Shown here piece by piece: positions 7,529 through 15,564 of a DNA stretch of 64,000 nucleotides. The stretch covers positions 1 through 64,000 of the forward strand of contig DASSEX010000069.1 of assembly GCA_035695045.1 (NCBI GenBank), in the 5' to 3' direction. How positions within the stretch are numbered: the first letter of the stretch is position 1; every line of letters begins with the position of its first letter. Made by a program: the position numbers and the translations under genes. The notes beneath the pieces were generated by a model, which was not told the DNA's origin, searched no databases, and saw only the letters and a program-made list of their open reading frames with translations. Origin of the DNA: DASSKP01 sp035695045. GTDB taxonomy: Bacteria > Actinomycetota > Actinomycetes > JAFAQI01.

Positions 7529-8815
7529 GTGAGCGATCCGCGGCGGCAGGTTCCCCGCACCGATGCGGTCCTCGCCGATCCTCGTCTCGCCGCCGCGGTC
7601 GACCGGCTCGGCCGCGACATCGTGAAAGCCGCCGTCCTCTCGGCGCAGGACGCCGTCCGGCGCGGAGATGTCGCCCCCGACGCCGTTGCCGACCTGGCGG
7701 TCTCGGCGCTTCCGCCGCGGCTGACCGCGCTGCGTCCCGTCCTCAACGCGACGGGGGTGGTGGTCCACACCAACCTCGGCCGGGCGCCGTTGTCACCGGC
7801 GGCCGTCGAGGCGCTGCAGGTCGCGGCCGGCTACGTCGACGTCGAGTACGACGTCGACAGCGGCGAGCGGTCGCAGCGCGGACGTTCTGCTCTCGGGGCG
7901 CTCGCAGCAGCGGTTCCTGATGCCGAAGCCGTGCACGTCGTCAACAACGGTGCGGCGGCGCTGGTCCTGGCCGCGACAGCCCTCGCGGCCGCGCGCGAGA
8001 TCGTCGTGAGCCGCGGCGAGCTGGTCGAGATCGGCGACGGCTTCCGGTTGCCCGATCTGCTCGTCTCGACGGGCGCCCGGCTGCGTGAGGTCGGCACGAC
8101 CAACCGCACCACGTTGCGCGACTACGCGGACGCCATCGGTCCGCAGACCGGCTTCGTCCTCAAGGTGCACCCGTCGAACTTCGTCGTACGCGGCTTCACC
8201 TCCGGCGTCGGCGTCGCGGAGCTGTCGACACTTGCCGCTCCCGTCGTGGCGGACATCGGATCCGGTCTGCTCAGGCCGGAGTCGATGCTGCCGGACGAGC
8301 CCGACGCCACGAGCGCCTTGCGCGCCGGCGCTGCTCTGGTCACCGCAAGCGGTGACAAGCTCCTCGGTGGTCCGCAAGCCGGTCTGCTGCTCGGCCAGCG
8401 CGGCATCGTCGAGCGACTCCGCCGGCATCCGCTCGCACGTGCACTCCGGGTCGACAAGCTCACACTCGCCGCACTCGAGGCGACGCTTCGAGGACCGGAC
8501 TCACCCGTGTCTGCTGCGTTGCATGCGGACGCGGACGACCTGCGCGGCCGCGCGGAGCGGATCGTCGACGAGCTGGCTGCTGCCGGCGTCGACGTCGTAC
8601 TCGCGGGCAGTGTCGGTCTCGTCGGCGGCGGGGGAGCGCCGGGCGTGGAGCTGCCGGGATGGGCCGTCAGCCTGCCGGCGTCGTACGCCGGCGACCTGCG
8701 GCGCGGCGAGCCGTGCATCGTCGGGCGGGTCGAACGCGACCGTTGCCTTCTCGATCTGCGATGCGTTCCGGCAGACCGTGATGGTGACGTGGTGAAGGCA
8801 GTGCTCGCCGTCTGA
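7529..8815 (+). CDS. selA: L-seryl-tRNA(Sec) selenium transferase
   Basis: SelA is a PLP enzyme that converts Ser-tRNA(Sec) to Sec-tRNA(Sec) with selenophosphate. The 428-aa length is typical. Visible signatures are RPVLNATGVVVHTNLGRAPL (residues 69-88), HVVNNGAAALVL, and the PLP-binding Lys277 in ASGDKLLGGPQAGLLLG. The GTG start at 7529 follows a TANNNT box by 6 nt. selA overlaps selB by 1 nt (TGATG), so the two form one transcription unit. The cognate tRNA is at 366-460. No selD is visible in the window, so selenophosphate synthetase must be encoded elsewhere. Confidence 0.96.
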   Translation: MSDPRRQVPRTDAVLADPRLAAAVDRLGRDIVKAAVLSAQDAVRRGDVAPDAVADLAVSALPPRLTALRPVLNATGVVVHTNLGRAPLSPAAVEALQVAAGYVDVEYDVDSGERSQRGRSALGALAAAVPDAEAVHVVNNGAAALVLAATALAAAREIVVSRGELVEIGDGFRLPDLLVSTGARLREVGTTNRTTLRDYADAIGPQTGFVLKVHPSNFVVRGFTSGVGVAELSTLAAPVVADIGSGLLRPESMLPDEPDATSALRAGAALVTASGDKLLGGPQAGLLLGQRGIVERLRRHPLARALRVDKLTLAALEATLRGPDSPVSAALHADADDLRGRAERIVDELAAAGVDVVLAGSVGLVGGGGAPGVELPGWAVSLPASYAGDLRRGEPCIVGRVERDRCLLDLRCVPADRDGDVVKAVLAV

Positions 8816-10530
8816 TGCACGTCCTCGCCACCGCCGGACACGTCGACCATGGCAAGTCGACGTTGGTGCGCGCGCTGACCGGCATGGAGCCCGACCGCTG
8901 GGCCGAGGAGAAGCGCCGAGGTATGACGATCGACCTCGGCTTCGCCTGGTCGATGCTGCCGTCGGGCGTCGATGTCGCGTTCGTCGACGTACCGGGTCAC
9001 GAGCGCTTCCTCACGAACATGCTCGCCGGAGTCGGACCGGTGCCGGCCGTGATGTTCATCGTCGCCGCCGACGAGGGATGGCAGGCGCAGTCCGAGGAGC
9101 ATCTGCGCATCGCCGACGCCCTCCAGGTCCGGCACGCCGTCGTCGCCGTGACCAAGGCCGACCGCGGCGATGCGCAAACGGTGGCGGCGGACGTCGTGTC
9201 GAGATTCGGTACGACGTCGATGCAGGGTGCGCCGGTCGTCCCGGTGTCGGCCGCGACCGGCGACGGCCTCGACGAGCTCCGCGGCGCTCTCGACGCGATG
9301 GTGGCGTTACTGCCGGCGCCGGCGCCGGACGCGCCGGTGCGGCTGTGGGTCGATCGGGCGTTCACCATCCGCGGCGCGGGGACCGTCGTCACGGGCACGC
9401 TGCCCGCCGGTGTCGTGCGGGTGGGCGACGAGCTGTGCCTGGAGCCGGGAGGGCGACAGATCGTGGTCCGCGGGCTCGAGTCGATGAAGCACCGCATCGA
9501 CACCATCGGCGGAGTCGCGCGGGTTGCGCTGAACCTGCGCGGTGTGGACCGCGACGAGGTCGCCCGGGGCATGGCACTGACGACACCGGGCCGCTGGACG
9601 TCGACCGACGTCATCGACGCGGCGTGCGTCGGCGCGACAGACCTGCCGCGGGACGTCGTCGTCCACATCGGCGCAGCCGCGGTGCCTGCACGGTGCCGTC
9701 GCCTCGGTGGCCGCGCCGTCCGGCTACACCTGAGCGCGTCGTTGCCGCTGCACCTGGGCGACCGGCTGCTCATCCGTGACCCGGCGAGTCGTTCCGTCGT
9801 CGCGGCCGACGTCGCCGACCTGAGTCCGCAGCCGTTGCATCGGCGCGGGCAGGCAGCCGCTCTTGCGCAGCGGTTGCACGTTCCGCGGACGGCCGACGAC
9901 CTCCTCGAGGCCCGCGGCGAGGTGGCCGTCGCGGAGCTGTTGCGCAGCGGGCTGACCGACGCGCCCACGTCGGCGCGGGAGGTCGACGGCTGGTGGGTCC
10001 CGGACACGCGCCGGCAAGAGTGGCTCGAGCGAGCCGCCGAGGCCCTCGCAGCCGGTCCGGTCGAGCTGGAGTCGCTGCGACGTGCCCTCGGCGTCCCGAC
10101 GGCGGGCGTCCTCCGCGAGCTGCTGTCGCACGTGGACGGCGTACGGATCGAGGGCGGCCTGGCCCGCCGGGCGGACGACTCACGTCCGGAGCCTCCGGAG
10201 ATCGTGGCGCTGGTCGACCGGCTCGACGCCGACCCGCTGGCAGCTCCGGACGCCGACGAGCTCGCCTCCCTCGACCGTGGCGCCCTGCGCGACGCCGCAC
10301 GTCGGGGGCGGGTGCTGCACCTGGCCGGAGCGGTGTACGTCGGACCGGGCGCCCTCGAGCTCGCGGTGAGCCGGCTGCGCGAGCTTCCCTCGCCGTTCTC
10401 GGTCAGTGACGCCCGGCAAGCGCTCGGGGTCTCCCGTCGGGTTGCGGTGCCGCTGCTGGAGCATCTCGACGCGCGGCGTCGCACCAGACGGCTACCCGAC
10501 GGCACGCGTATTGTCGTCGCACGGGGTTAA
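8815..10530 (+). CDS. selB: Selenocysteine-specific translation elongation factor
   Basis: SelB delivers Sec-tRNA(Sec) to ribosomes paused at UGA next to a SECIS hairpin. The 571-aa protein begins with an EF-Tu-like GTPase domain: G1 GHVDHGKST (residues 8-16), switch I RRGMTIDLGFAW, G3 DVPGHERF, and G4 as TKAD (VAVTKADRG). Domains II and III follow to about residue 340. The rest (about residues 345-571) matches the winged-helix repeats that bind SECIS RNA. It starts at ATG 8815, overlapping the selA stop. moaA begins 9 nt after its stop. Confidence 0.95.
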   Translation: MHVLATAGHVDHGKSTLVRALTGMEPDRWAEEKRRGMTIDLGFAWSMLPSGVDVAFVDVPGHERFLTNMLAGVGPVPAVMFIVAADEGWQAQSEEHLRIADALQVRHAVVAVTKADRGDAQTVAADVVSRFGTTSMQGAPVVPVSAATGDGLDELRGALDAMVALLPAPAPDAPVRLWVDRAFTIRGAGTVVTGTLPAGVVRVGDELCLEPGGRQIVVRGLESMKHRIDTIGGVARVALNLRGVDRDEVARGMALTTPGRWTSTDVIDAACVGATDLPRDVVVHIGAAAVPARCRRLGGRAVRLHLSASLPLHLGDRLLIRDPASRSVVAADVADLSPQPLHRRGQAAALAQRLHVPRTADDLLEARGEVAVAELLRSGLTDAPTSAREVDGWWVPDTRRQEWLERAAEALAAGPVELESLRRALGVPTAGVLRELLSHVDGVRIEGGLARRADDSRPEPPEIVALVDRLDADPLAAPDADELASLDRGALRDAARRGRVLHLAGAVYVGPGALELAVSRLRELPSPFSVSDARQALGVSRRVAVPLLEHLDARRRTRRLPDGTRIVVARG

Positions 10531-10533
10531 CCT
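10528..10533 (+). promoter_or_regulatory. Leaderless -10 element of moaA (TAACCT)
   Basis: TAACCT begins in the TAA stop codon of selB and lies 6 nt ahead of the moaA ATG, with no ribosome-binding site between. moaA may therefore have its own promoter as well as read-through from selAB. Confidence 0.45.
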
Positions 10534-10539
10534 CGACAT

Positions 10540-11529
10540 ATGGGTGCACTCGTCGATCGGTTCGGCCGCGTGCACACCGACCTTCGGGTCTCGCTCACCG
10601 ACAAGTGCAACCTTCGTTGCACCTACTGCATGCCGGCCGAGGGCCTCGAGTGGCTGCCGTCGCCTGACCTGCTCACCGATGACGAGGTCGTGCGGCTCGT
10701 GACCGTCGCGGTCACGCAGCTGGGCATCACCTCGGTGCGGCTCACCGGGGGAGAGCCGCTGCTGCGCCGCGGGCTCGTCGACATCATCGGTCGGCTCGCG
10801 GCCCTCGAGCCGAAGCCGAAGCTTGCGCTGACGACCAACGGCATCGGTCTCGCTCGCCTCGCCGGCGATCTGGCCCGGGCCGGGCTCGACCGGGTCAATG
10901 TCAGCCTCGACACACTGCGCCACGAGCGCTTCCGCGAGCTGACACGTCGCGACCGGCTCGACGACGTGATCGCCGGCCTCTCCGCGGCAACTGAGGCCGG
11001 GCTGCTGCCGGTCAAGGTCAACGCCGTGCTCATGCGCGGCATCAACGACGACGAGGCGCTCGACCTGCTGCAGTTCGCGCTCGAGCACGGCTACGAGATG
11101 CGCTTCATCGAGCAGATGCCGCTCGACGCGCAACACGGCTGGAGCCGTGACGAGATGGTCACCGCCGAGGAGATCCTCGAGGCGCTCGCAGCGGCGCACA
11201 CACTCACGCCGGTCCCTGGGCGCGGCAGTGCGCCGGCCGAGCGGTTCCTCGTCGACGGCGGTCCCGCGACGGTTGGTGTGATCGGCAGCGTGACCAAGCC
11301 GTTCTGCGCCGCGTGCGATCGGGTCCGGCTCACCGCAGACGGTCAGTTGCGCAACTGCCTGTTCGCGCGGGAGGAGTCCGACCTCCGGGCGCCGCTGCGC
11401 TCCGGCGCGAGCGACACCGAGATCGCGACCAGGTTCCGCGCATCGATCACCGGCAAGCGCGCGGGTCACGGCATCGACGACCCGACCTTCCTGCAGCCCG
11501 ACCGCCCGATGTCCGCGATCGGCGGGTGA
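10540..11529 (+). CDS. moaA: GTP 3',8-cyclase (molybdenum cofactor biosynthesis)
   Basis: MoaA is a radical-SAM enzyme that rearranges GTP to 3',8-cH2GTP, the first step of molybdopterin synthesis. The 329-aa product has the radical-SAM cluster motif in DKCNLRCTYCMP (Cys23, Cys27, Cys30), the GGEPLLRRG SAM-contact block, and a second cluster near the C-terminus (FCAACDRVRLTADGQLRNCLF). It ends in Gly-Gly, the tail needed for catalysis in this family. It lies between selB and mobA, which it overlaps by 4 nt (GTGA), linking selenocysteine and molybdenum-cofactor functions. Confidence 0.96.
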   Translation: MGALVDRFGRVHTDLRVSLTDKCNLRCTYCMPAEGLEWLPSPDLLTDDEVVRLVTVAVTQLGITSVRLTGGEPLLRRGLVDIIGRLAALEPKPKLALTTNGIGLARLAGDLARAGLDRVNVSLDTLRHERFRELTRRDRLDDVIAGLSAATEAGLLPVKVNAVLMRGINDDEALDLLQFALEHGYEMRFIEQMPLDAQHGWSRDEMVTAEEILEALAAAHTLTPVPGRGSAPAERFLVDGGPATVGVIGSVTKPFCAACDRVRLTADGQLRNCLFAREESDLRAPLRSGASDTEIATRFRASITGKRAGHGIDDPTFLQPDRPMSAIGG

Positions 11530-12095
11530 CGCCGACGTCGTACGACGCCGTCGTCCTGGCCGGCGGACGTGCGCGACGCATGGGCGGTGTCGACAAGACG
11601 CGGCTGGAGGTTGCGGGGGTGGCGCTGCTCGACCGCGTGCTGCTCGCACTGTCGCCGGACGCCGACGTTGTCGTCGTCGGTGACGAGCGACCGACCGTGC
11701 GACCGGTGCAGTGGACCTGTGAGCAACCGATCCACAGCGGTCCGGCAGCAGCTGTCGCCGCGGCTCTTCCGCGGGTTGCCCGCGATCAGGTGGTGCTGCT
11801 CGCAGGCGACCTCCCGCTCCTCACGGCCGAGTTCGTGGAACGCCTGGTCGCGTCGACGACGGACGACCGCGGCGCCGTACCCGTGGACGACGAGGACTTC
11901 CCGCAGTGGCTGTGCAGTGCATGGCCCTCCGCCCTCCTTCGCTCGGTCGACTGGTCGCGTGGGTCTTCCTTGCGCGGGTGTCTGGGCGGATTGCCTTTCC
12001 ATCGACTCGCCGTCGACGGCGAGTCCGGCGCGACGCCGAATTGGGTCGACTGCGACACTCCGGAAGACCTGGAGCGAGCAAGGGAGAAATCGTGA
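11526..12095 (+). CDS. mobA: Molybdenum cofactor guanylyltransferase-like NTP transferase
   Basis: The 189-aa product has the MobA-like nucleotidyltransferase fold: AVVLAGGRARRMGGVDK (residues 8-24, nucleotide loop and Lys) and LLAGDLPLL with the metal-binding Asp (about residue 97). MobA links GMP to molybdopterin to make the MGD cofactor used by formate dehydrogenases and nitrate reductases. The GTG start overlaps the moaA stop. The downstream DUF6457 gene also overlaps it by 4 nt, a common arrangement in actinobacteria. A different NTP-transferase role (such as MocA) is possible, but the operon favours MobA. Confidence 0.85.
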   Translation: MTPTSYDAVVLAGGRARRMGGVDKTRLEVAGVALLDRVLLALSPDADVVVVGDERPTVRPVQWTCEQPIHSGPAAAVAAALPRVARDQVVLLAGDLPLLTAEFVERLVASTTDDRGAVPVDDEDFPQWLCSAWPSALLRSVDWSRGSSLRGCLGGLPFHRLAVDGESGATPNWVDCDTPEDLERAREKS

Positions 12096-12346
12096 ACGTG
12101 CTGGACGAGTTCACTCGCACGGTGAGCAGGGCGCTCGGTCTGGACGAGTCCGCACTTGACCGTGACCTCGTCCTCGACCTGACCAAGGACGTCGCGCACA
12201 ACGTCGCGCGTCCGGCGGCACCGATCGCCGCATTTCTCGTCGGGCTTGCCGCGGGCAAGGCGGGCGGCAGCGCGGACGACGTACGGGTTGCGGCGGAGAA
12301 GGTCGCCGCGTTGGCCAACGGTTACACCGCACCCGACGGCGAGTGA
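12092..12346 (+). CDS. DUF6457 domain-containing protein
   Basis: The 84-aa helical protein (LDEFTRTVSRALGLDES; DVAHNVARPAAPIAAFLVGLAAGK) matches the DUF6457 family, which in actinobacteria is encoded directly after, or fused to, MobA-type transferases. The GTG start overlaps the mobA stop and is preceded by AAGGGAG. The conserved coupling suggests an accessory role in molybdenum-cofactor maturation, but no biochemical role is established. Confidence 0.82.
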   Translation: MNVLDEFTRTVSRALGLDESALDRDLVLDLTKDVAHNVARPAAPIAAFLVGLAAGKAGGSADDVRVAAEKVAALANGYTAPDGE

Positions 12347-12383
12347 GATTGCTCCCGGACTGACCCAAACGAGAGGACACCTG

Positions 12384-12605
12384 ATGGCTGACCACACTTA
12401 CGGCATCACCGAGATCGTCGGCACCAGTCCTGACAGCCTGCAGCAGGCGATCCGCAACGGCGTCTCGCGCGCGTCGCAGACCGTGCGCAACCTCGACTGG
12501 TTCGAGGTCTCGTCGATTCGCGGCCAGATCAGTGACGGCGACGTCGCTCACTTCCAGGTCCAGATGAAGGTTGGCTTCCGCATCGAAGGCACCAGCGGCT
12601 CCTGA
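12384..12605 (+). CDS. Dodecin family flavin-binding protein
   Basis: Dodecins are 65-75 aa proteins that assemble into hollow dodecamers storing flavin (or CoA). The 73-aa product has the family pattern: YGITEIVGTSPDSLQQAI, then TVRNLDWFEVSSIRGQI with the flavin-stacking Trp, and VAHFQVQMKVGFRIEG at the end. ATG 12384 has an upstream GAGAGGA ribosome-binding site. A 62-bp palindromic element begins 5 nt after its stop codon. Confidence 0.93.
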   Translation: MADHTYGITEIVGTSPDSLQQAIRNGVSRASQTVRNLDWFEVSSIRGQISDGDVAHFQVQMKVGFRIEGTSGS

Positions 12606-12609
12606 CAAG

Positions 12610-12671
12610 GTTGAGTGCGACGTAATCCCCCTTGCCAGGCCCCGTCGAAGGGGGATTACGTCGCACTCAAC
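12610..12671. repeat. 62-bp palindromic element, copy 1
   Basis: Two perfect 24-nt inverted arms (12610-12633 and 12648-12671; the left arm begins gttgagtgcgacgtaat and ends in cccccctt-like C-rich bases) flank a 14-nt loop. It fills the gap between the convergent dodecin and TldE-like stops, 4 nt from one and 2 nt from the other. Related copies are at 40028-40089 and 47348-47409. It could serve as a bidirectional terminator, a REP/REPIN-like element, or both. Confidence 0.9.
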
Positions 12672-12673
12672 GC

Positions 12674-14059
12674 TCAGGACGCCTGCGAGACCGAGGACAT
12701 GTTGAAGTCGGCGACGCGCAGCGCCGGCATTCTGGTGCGCGTGAAGTAGTCGCCGAACTCGCGCGCAAAGGTGTCCTGACCGGGGCTGACGGCGTTGATG
12801 CGCTTGAGCATCCCGACAGGGCTCTCGTTGAACCGGAAGTTGTTCGCGGCACCGACGACCTCGCCGTTCTCGACGAGGAACACCCCGTCCCGGGTCAGGC
12901 CGGTCAGCAGCAGGCTCTGCGGGTCAACCTCGCGGATGTACCACATGCAGGTCAGCAGCAGACCGCGTTCGGTCTGCGCGACGATCGCCTCGATGTCGTC
13001 GTGCGTCGGGGGAGCATCGAGGGCAAGGTTGTCGATGAACGGGGTCACCGCCAGTCCGGTCACGCCGGCGGAGTAGCGCGTTTGAAGCAGGGCGTTGAGG
13101 CGGCCGTCGGCGATCCACGAGGTCGGCGACAGCTCGAGACCGTTGTCGAACACCGACGACAACCGGCTCGACGCCGCGGCGGCGACGAACGGAGTGCAGG
13201 CATGGCCCGGCATCGCCGGGTCACTCGAGAGTGTCAGCGGAAGGTCGGTCAGGGACTCGCCGACCCGCGTGCCGCCACCCGCCTTGGAGTAGACCGTGCT
13301 GCCCTCGTGTGCGTCGAGTGCGCTCATCGACCAGTAGGCGTCGATCATCAGGTCGGCGACCGCGGACGGGGGCAGGATCGTGTCGTACCGGCCGGCGTCG
13401 AGGTCGACCCGCCGACGACTCCAGTCGAGGCGCTGCTGCACCTCGCGCTCCAGCCGCCCGACGTCGAGGCCGCCGATGGCTGCGGAACCGAGACCCGCCC
13501 AGGCCGAGCGGCTGCCGTCCGCCGATCGGCCGGTCAGCTCGAGCCGGCCGTCGCCCTGCTCGTCGCGCAGCCTGAGCCCCGCCGTCGAACCGACGTACGT
13601 CGTCGCGACCGAGTGTTCGGCGTAGCCGTACCGGCCCTCGCCGCGGCTCCGTGCCTGGTCGAACGCTGCCGAGAGCTGCTCCGCGACCCGTCCGAGCTCC
13701 GGGACGGACGTCGCCCCCGGCGGCGCGTCCCAGTCGGTCGCCGCCGGCCGTTGCACGAGCGCGTTGGCGTCGGCCGCCGGTGGGCTCTCGGCCGCGGCGG
13801 CTGCGCTCGCGGCCACGAGGTTGGCGATCTCGTCCTCGGTGACGCCGGTGCGTGAGAGCGACGCCGTCCGGACGGCGTCACCGTCGCGGACGATGCTGAT
13901 GATCGTGAGATCGGCACTGTGTACGACGCCGTTGGTCGTCAGGGTGTTGTTGGCCCAGCGCACGTTGGCGGAGTGGCTGACGCCGGCGATGGCGATGCAG
14001 TCGTCGGTCGTGGACAGCGCCAATGCGCGTTCGACTGCGTCCTGGGGCGTGAGCATCAC
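12674..14059 (-). CDS. TldD/PmbA family protein (TldE-like subunit)
   Basis: The 461-aa protein is the TldE/PmbA-like partner of the TldD metalloprotease. TldD and TldE form a heterodimer that degrades unfolded or modified peptides and, in enterobacteria, removes leader peptides from modified antibiotics. This chain lacks the HExxxH motif, as expected for TldE, and has typical family stretches (TTYVGSTAGLRLRDEQGDGRLELTG-like segment around residues 160-185; LLLTGLTRDGVFLVENGEV). GTG 14059 overlaps the upstream tldD stop (GTGA). A palindromic element lies just beyond its stop codon. Confidence 0.88.
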   Translation of the reverse strand: MMLTPQDAVERALALSTTDDCIAIAGVSHSANVRWANNTLTTNGVVHSADLTIISIVRDGDAVRTASLSRTGVTEDEIANLVAASAAAAAESPPAADANALVQRPAATDWDAPPGATSVPELGRVAEQLSAAFDQARSRGEGRYGYAEHSVATTYVGSTAGLRLRDEQGDGRLELTGRSADGSRSAWAGLGSAAIGGLDVGRLEREVQQRLDWSRRRVDLDAGRYDTILPPSAVADLMIDAYWSMSALDAHEGSTVYSKAGGGTRVGESLTDLPLTLSSDPAMPGHACTPFVAAAASSRLSSVFDNGLELSPTSWIADGRLNALLQTRYSAGVTGLAVTPFIDNLALDAPPTHDDIEAIVAQTERGLLLTCMWYIREVDPQSLLLTGLTRDGVFLVENGEVVGAANNFRFNESPVGMLKRINAVSPGQDTFAREFGDYFTRTRMPALRVADFNMSSVSQAS

Positions 14060-15564
14060 TCACCGCCCTCTTCGACCGTGTTGAGGATGCGGATCCCGCG
14101 GAACAGCGCGCTGGGGCAACCGTGGCTCACCGGAGCGCTCTGTCCCGGTTGACCCTTGCCGCAGTTGATGGCACCGCCGAGCACGTAGGTCTGCGGACCG
14201 CCGACGGCTTCCATCGCACCCCAGAAGTCGGTCGTCGTGGCCTGGTAGGCGACGTCTCGCAGCTGACCCTCGAGCCGGCCGTTGGTGATGCGGTAGAAGC
14301 GCTGTCCGGTGAACTGGAAGTTGTAGCGCTGCATGTCGATCGACCACGACTTGTCGCCGACGATGTAGATGCCGTTGTCGACGCCGGCGATGAGCTCGTC
14401 GGTCGACGGGCCACCCGCAGCCGGCTGCAGCGACACGTTGGCCATGCGCTGGATCGGCACGTGCAGAGGCGAGTCCGCGAAGGCGCACCCGTTGGACCTG
14501 CTCTCGCCGACTGCCGCTGCGATCCGCCGGTCGAGCTGGTAGCCGACGAGAGTCCCGTCGCGCACCAGGTCCCACGTCTGCGCGGCGACGCCGTCGTCGT
14601 CCCAGCCGATGGTCGCGAGACCGTGCTCGGCCTGACGGTCACCGGTGACGTGCATGATCGGCGAGCCGTAGCGCAGCTTGCCGAGCTTGTCGGGAGTCGC
14701 GAACGAGGTCCCTGCGTAGTTGGCCTCGTAGCCCAGTGCGCGGTCGAGCTCGGTCGCATGGCCGATCGACTCGTGGATGGTCAACCACAGGTTCGACGGA
14801 TCGATGACCAGGTCGTAGCGACCGGCTTCGACGGAGGGCGCTGCGGCCTTCTGCGCCAGCAGCTCAGGCATCTCCGCGAGCTCCGCGGCCCAGTCGTAGC
14901 TGTCGCCGACCAGCCATTCCCACCCCCGGCCCACTGGCGGTGCGATCGTCCGCATCGACTCGAAGCGGCCGGTCTTCTCGTCGATCCAGATGCCGGTGAG
15001 CTGGCACTGGAGACGAACCCGTTGCTGCGTGATCGAGCTGCCGCCGAGGTCGGCGTAGTACTTGTTCTCGCGGACATGTCGCAACGATGCGTCGGCGTGC
15101 GCGATCGCATCCGATGCCAGCAGACGCCGGGACCAGTCGGCGAGGAGCTCGACGCGTTCCGGTGCGGGCACGTCGAACGGATCGACGTCGTACGACGACA
15201 CCCAGCTGACTTCGCCGTGAGCGGGCTCGTCCGCCAGCTCGACCCGCTCGGTGCTGACAGCGCGCGACGTGCGAGCGAGCTCGACGGCTTCTTCGGCGAG
15301 CCGGGCTGCCTCGTCGGTGGTGAGCGCCACCCCGCCGGCGAAGCCCCAGGTGCCCTCGTGGACGACGCGGACGCACATGCCTCGCTCGTCGTCGTCGTGG
15401 CTGGTCTCCAGCTGTGCGTCGTGCAGGCCGAGCGTGCCGGTCCGGACCCGTTCGACCCGCAGGTCGGCATGCTGCACGCCCAGCTCACGTGCCCGGGACA
15501 GAGCGGCGTCGGCGAGCCGGCGGAGCGGCAGGTCGGTGAACTCCGTGTCGACGGAACGGCTCAT
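14056..15564 (-). CDS. tldD: TldD family zinc metalloprotease
   Basis: The 502-aa catalytic subunit of the TldD/TldE protease carries HESIGH at residues 264-269, the HExxxH zinc site. The family C-terminus includes GGAINCGKGQPGQSAPVSHGCP, where a Cys is another metal ligand in the structurally known E. coli enzyme. It overlaps the quinone oxidoreductase stop upstream and the tldE start downstream, so all three genes form one operon. No RiPP precursor or modifying enzyme is visible nearby, so general peptide turnover is the simplest role. Confidence 0.93.
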   Translation of the reverse strand: MSRSVDTEFTDLPLRRLADAALSRARELGVQHADLRVERVRTGTLGLHDAQLETSHDDDERGMCVRVVHEGTWGFAGGVALTTDEAARLAEEAVELARTSRAVSTERVELADEPAHGEVSWVSSYDVDPFDVPAPERVELLADWSRRLLASDAIAHADASLRHVRENKYYADLGGSSITQQRVRLQCQLTGIWIDEKTGRFESMRTIAPPVGRGWEWLVGDSYDWAAELAEMPELLAQKAAAPSVEAGRYDLVIDPSNLWLTIHESIGHATELDRALGYEANYAGTSFATPDKLGKLRYGSPIMHVTGDRQAEHGLATIGWDDDGVAAQTWDLVRDGTLVGYQLDRRIAAAVGESRSNGCAFADSPLHVPIQRMANVSLQPAAGGPSTDELIAGVDNGIYIVGDKSWSIDMQRYNFQFTGQRFYRITNGRLEGQLRDVAYQATTTDFWGAMEAVGGPQTYVLGGAINCGKGQPGQSAPVSHGCPSALFRGIRILNTVEEGGE

